This document shows, piece by piece, positions 41,644 through 43,793 of a stretch of DNA of 43,793 nt; within the stretch, counting starts at the first letter, position 1, and every line of letters begins with the position of its first letter. The notes beneath the pieces are model-generated. The model searched no databases, was not told the DNA's origin, and saw only the letters and a program-made list of their open reading frames with translations. Source of the stretch: Bacteroidetes bacterium GWF2_35_48 (GTDB taxonomy: Bacteria; Bacteroidota; Bacteroidia; Bacteroidales; GWF2-35-48); NCBI GenBank assembly GCA_001769125.1, contig MEOG01000013.1, positions 1 through 43,793 of the forward strand, read 5' to 3'. A program made the translations under genes and the position numbers.

Positions 41644-42330
41644 ATGAACCTGAACGATATATTAAAATTACTGGAATCGCATCGTAGCGATAAAGAAAAA
41701 CCAGGACTTATAAAATCTGGACAGAAAAAGTTGCAGAGCTGGGGAATTAGTATTCAAAAGTTGAAAGATATCGGCCGGCAGATAGGAAGCAATCACAAAT
41801 TAGCTTCTGAACTTTGGGATACCTTAATTTATGATGCTTTAGTGCTTTCAACCATTATTGATAATCCGAAGGAAATTACCCGCGAACAAGTGGATATGCA
41901 GATCAAAGATGTTGACTTTTGGCAATTGAGTACCTTATTTACCAATATGGTTTGTAAAACAAATTTTGCTAAGGAAAAAGCCGAAGAATGGACATCCAGC
42001 GACGATGACGTGCAGCGCAGATGTGGATATGCGTTGTTGTACCACATTGCCCGTGATGATAAAAAAATTGAAGATGCTTTTTTCGAGAAATTTCTTGAAA
42101 TAATAAAAAATAAAATTTCTTCGGAAGCTAATCAGGTTAAAGAAGCTATGAATAAGGCTTTGTTGCAGATAGGGCAGCGGTCAGAAAATCTTAATAAAAA
42201 AGCACTGGCACTGTCGCGGGAAATCGGGAATATAGAAATAGCATCTGATAGTATTCATGAAGAAATTCCTGATGTTGTGAAAATATTAAGCAGTAAAAAA
42301 GTTCAGGAAAATCTAAGGAATGATTCTTGA
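41644..42330 (+). CDS. AlkD-like HEAT-repeat protein
   Basis: 228 aa, all-helical, of the DNA alkylation repair (AlkD/AlkC-like) HEAT family; typical segments are KLKDIGRQIGSNHKLASELW and DVQRRCGYALLYHIARDDKK. In active AlkD relatives the stretch around the catalytic Asp reads like W-D-x-x-D. Here the equivalent site is DFWQLSTLF (91-99): Trp93 is present but both acidic positions are Gln and Thr. It may therefore bind DNA without glycosylase activity, or do something else. ATG 41644 (MNLNDILKLL) is chosen over an earlier TTG inside the preceding gene. Cotranscribed with the polyprenyl synthase by spacing. Confidence 0.8.
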   Translation: MNLNDILKLLESHRSDKEKPGLIKSGQKKLQSWGISIQKLKDIGRQIGSNHKLASELWDTLIYDALVLSTIIDNPKEITREQVDMQIKDVDFWQLSTLFTNMVCKTNFAKEKAEEWTSSDDDVQRRCGYALLYHIARDDKKIEDAFFEKFLEIIKNKISSEANQVKEAMNKALLQIGQRSENLNKKALALSREIGNIEIASDSIHEEIPDVVKILSSKKVQENLRNDS

Positions 42331-42364
42331 TATTTACAGATTAGGATATTTTAAACTTGGCAAC

Positions 42365-42434
42365 CTGGGTTTCGACTCCCTGCCTACCCTGCCTCGCCGG
42401 CAGGCAGGCGGACAGGCAGGCGCTCAACACCCAG
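42365..42434. repeat. GC-rich nested palindromic element
   Basis: CTGGGT (42365-42370) pairs with ACCCAG (42429-42434). Inside, CCTGCC (42388-42393) pairs with GGCAGG (42399-42404), and further GGCAGG copies give alternative pairings. Strikingly GC-rich against an AT-rich background; related CCTGCC/GGCAGG hairpin at 17374-17402. Confidence 0.6.
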
Positions 42435-42521
42435 TTACCTTGCAACCTGCAACCCAAAAAAATTACAACGAAAGTTTTTCTAATTAGTTAAAAGATACTT
42501 ACTTTGCAAAAAAAAGATAAA

Positions 42522-42926
42522 ATGAAATACCTGTTTATTATAGCCAGCCTGATATTTTCTATAAATATTTTTGCTCAAACGCCTATTGATTTCACGAAGC
42601 TTCAGGAAATGAAAGAAGTTTTTTTTAATAACGGTCAACCTTTTACCGGAGAATGTTTTCAAAATTATCCGTCAGGGCAAAAGGGCATGGAAGGTTCTTT
42701 TAAAGATGGAAAAAGAGATGGGATTTGGAATTGGTATTATGATGACGGGTCGAGAAAAAGGGAAACAAATTACCGCTGGGGTAAAATGCACGGTCTTAGC
42801 ATTATTTGGTATAAAAATGGACAGAAACGCTCTGAAATTGTTTATGATATGGGTCAAAATGTGAAGCAAATCCGCTGGGACGAAGAAGGAAATTTTCTCC
42901 CTCCACCTACTTTTGGTGGGCAATAA
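42522..42926 (+). CDS. Small secreted MORN-2 repeat protein
   Basis: 134 aa. Signal peptide MKYLFIIASLIFSINIFA with cleavage before Gln, then about three MORN-2/YwqK repeats: GECFQNYPSGQKGMEGSF, DGIWNWYYDDGSRKRETNY and HGLSIIWYKNGQKRSEIVY. Ends in a Pro-rich tail (LPPPTFGG). Same family as the 517-aa protein at 24200. ATG at 42522 chosen over a TTG six codons earlier, because the signal peptide starts at this Met. Confidence 0.85.
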   Translation: MKYLFIIASLIFSINIFAQTPIDFTKLQEMKEVFFNNGQPFTGECFQNYPSGQKGMEGSFKDGKRDGIWNWYYDDGSRKRETNYRWGKMHGLSIIWYKNGQKRSEIVYDMGQNVKQIRWDEEGNFLPPPTFGGQ

Positions 42927-42998
42927 TTTTTTTCTACACTTGTTAACCTGTAGACATATATCTTGCAATAATATCAGGTTGAAAACACATAATATGTA

Positions 42999-43385
42999 AT
43001 GGTTGAATTCATTCTTTACATTGAAAATCAAAGTCTGAGCAGAGATTTTTATTCAAAGCTTTTACAAAAAGAACCTGTTCTTGATGTTCCCGGAATGACC
43101 GAATTTTTGTTAGCAGAAAATTGCAAGCTTGGGCTGATGCCTTCGTCGGGGATTGCCAAAATTATTGGAAAGTCAATGATGCATCCCACGAATGGAAAGG
43201 GGATTCCCCGTTGTGAGTTATATTTGTTTATTGGAGACGTCGCAGATTGTTTTAATAGAGCGGTAACTATGGGAGCAACTCCTGTTAGCGAACCTGATCG
43301 CCGCGACTGGGGCGATATTGTAGCTTATGTTGCTGATCCCGATGGACATATCATTGCATTTGCCGAAAAACCAAGTAACCATTAA
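42999..43385 (+). CDS. VOC-superfamily (glyoxalase-like) protein
   Basis: 128 aa with the duplicated beta-alpha-beta-beta-beta fold of vicinal oxygen chelate proteins: VEFILYIENQSLSRDFYSKLL at the start, ELYLFIGDVADCFNRAVTMG as the second half, and RDWGDIVAYVADPDGHIIAFAE at the end. The last segment carries the usual D-P-D-G-x-x-[IL] turn and a Glu (about 123) in the metal-ligand place. Substrate unknown; possible lyase, dioxygenase or antibiotic-binding protein. ATG at 42999; the next gene follows after 10 bp. Confidence 0.87.
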   Translation: MVEFILYIENQSLSRDFYSKLLQKEPVLDVPGMTEFLLAENCKLGLMPSSGIAKIIGKSMMHPTNGKGIPRCELYLFIGDVADCFNRAVTMGATPVSEPDRRDWGDIVAYVADPDGHIIAFAEKPSNH

Positions 43386-43395
43386 TAGAAAAACT

Positions 43396-43755
43396 ATGAA
43401 ATACGTAATAACCATAATTGTTGTTTTTGCAATTTCCTGCACATCAAAAAAGGGAGTTTTTTACTCAGAAATGAATAAAACGGTTGTTGTAAAATATGAA
43501 AAGAATAAACTCGTGCTTTATACAGGAAACTCTAAAGATCATTCTGCATATCTGATATATGATGTAACTGCAAAAGCCGATAAATCTAAAAAAGAACTTC
43601 ATATTAGTGCTTGGCAGGCACCAAAAAAAGAAAACAAAGACCGTTTTGAGATAGATATTCAGAAGCTTGGAATAAGCGATATTCAGGACTATAAAATTAT
43701 CTGGCTTGATCCTGATGGAAAATCTACAAATCTCCAGCTCGAAAAAAATCAGTAA
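43396..43755 (+). CDS. Small predicted lipoprotein
   Basis: 119 aa. MKYVITIIVVFAISC is a lipoprotein signal peptide with lipobox AISC (Cys15). The rest predicts mostly strands (VVVKYEKNKLVLYTG, ELHISAW, YKIIWLDPDGK) with no recognised domain. The ATG at 43396 lies 10 bp after the VOC stop, so they are likely cotranscribed; earlier in-frame starts overlap the VOC gene and would bury the signal peptide. Function unknown. Confidence 0.75.
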   Translation: MKYVITIIVVFAISCTSKKGVFYSEMNKTVVVKYEKNKLVLYTGNSKDHSAYLIYDVTAKADKSKKELHISAWQAPKKENKDRFEIDIQKLGISDIQDYKIIWLDPDGKSTNLQLEKNQ

Positions 43756-43793
43756 ATTTTATATTTTGGGGAAGTCATTATTACCATATAACA

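Noticed and set aside
1-43793. tRNA, rRNA, tmRNA or prophage
   Set aside because: No cloverleaf, rRNA segment, integrase or phage structural gene was seen on either strand by eye.

Overview
The window is chromosomal DNA of a low-GC member of the Bacteroidota. The signs are: about ten matches to the phylum promoter (-33 TTTG, 19-21 nt, -7 TAnnTTTG), almost no Shine-Dalgarno sequences, secreted proteins cut before Gln, a C10 protease with a type IX secretion (Por) tail, and phylum-typical families (DUF4175, YwqK/MORN, WG repeats, reg_prop-Y_Y_Y-SpoIIE sensors). I cannot name a genus. Several genes start at TTG or GTG.

Layout. 1-1288: 5' end of a leftward secreted protein, then 1.1 kb without a gene. 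1289-6515: rightward ddl, a large DUF4175 membrane protein, an RsbW-like ATPase and ybeY, the last three overlapping by one base. 6639-9951: an AAA_14/DUF4143 ATPase, a nucleotidyltransferase (MNT) with a gutted HEPN partner, pepE and rpsT. 10025-17195: leftward block of a 1488-aa tandem-repeat secreted protein, hemW, an 11-bp periodic repeat array, and tyrS. 17527-22678: an EamA transporter facing a leftward YdcF-like gene, then the leftward overlapping set M23 peptidase-dxr-rseP. 22679-24199: a graveyard of repeats and broken genes (HlyD tail, truncated RelE/ParE toxin with intact antitoxin, a mini-ORF repeat, and a 27-bp direct repeat bounding the segment). 24200-43755: a YwqK/MORN repeat protein, nitroreductase, C10 protease, urocanase, a SpoIIE-phosphatase sensor, a lipoprotein, a second AAA_14 ATPase, a WG-repeat protein, a 430-bp MITE-like element, folC, a polyprenyl synthase, an AlkD-like protein, a small MORN protein, a VOC protein and a small lipoprotein.

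How it fits together. Housekeeping functions are cell wall (ddl, M23), isoprenoids (dxr, polyprenyl synthase), translation (rpsT, tyrS, ybeY), folate (folC) and heme handling (hemW). The RsbW-like ATPase and the SpoIIE phosphatase are the two enzyme types of a partner-switching circuit but lie 25 kb apart. The accessory layer is two AAA_14 ATPases and two toxin-antitoxin pairs in which only the toxin is damaged.

Most unusual: (1) the 1488-aa protein built from a 91-aa unit with five x-P-[LF]-x-[WYS] motifs, which I cannot assign to a family; (2) the 16-unit, indel-free 11-bp array between hemW and tyrS; (3) a dense set of palindromic repeats, one of which supplies the truncated C-terminus of the RelE-like toxin and another of which sits in frame inside the SpoIIE phosphatase domain; (4) the 430-bp terminal-inverted-repeat element before folC.
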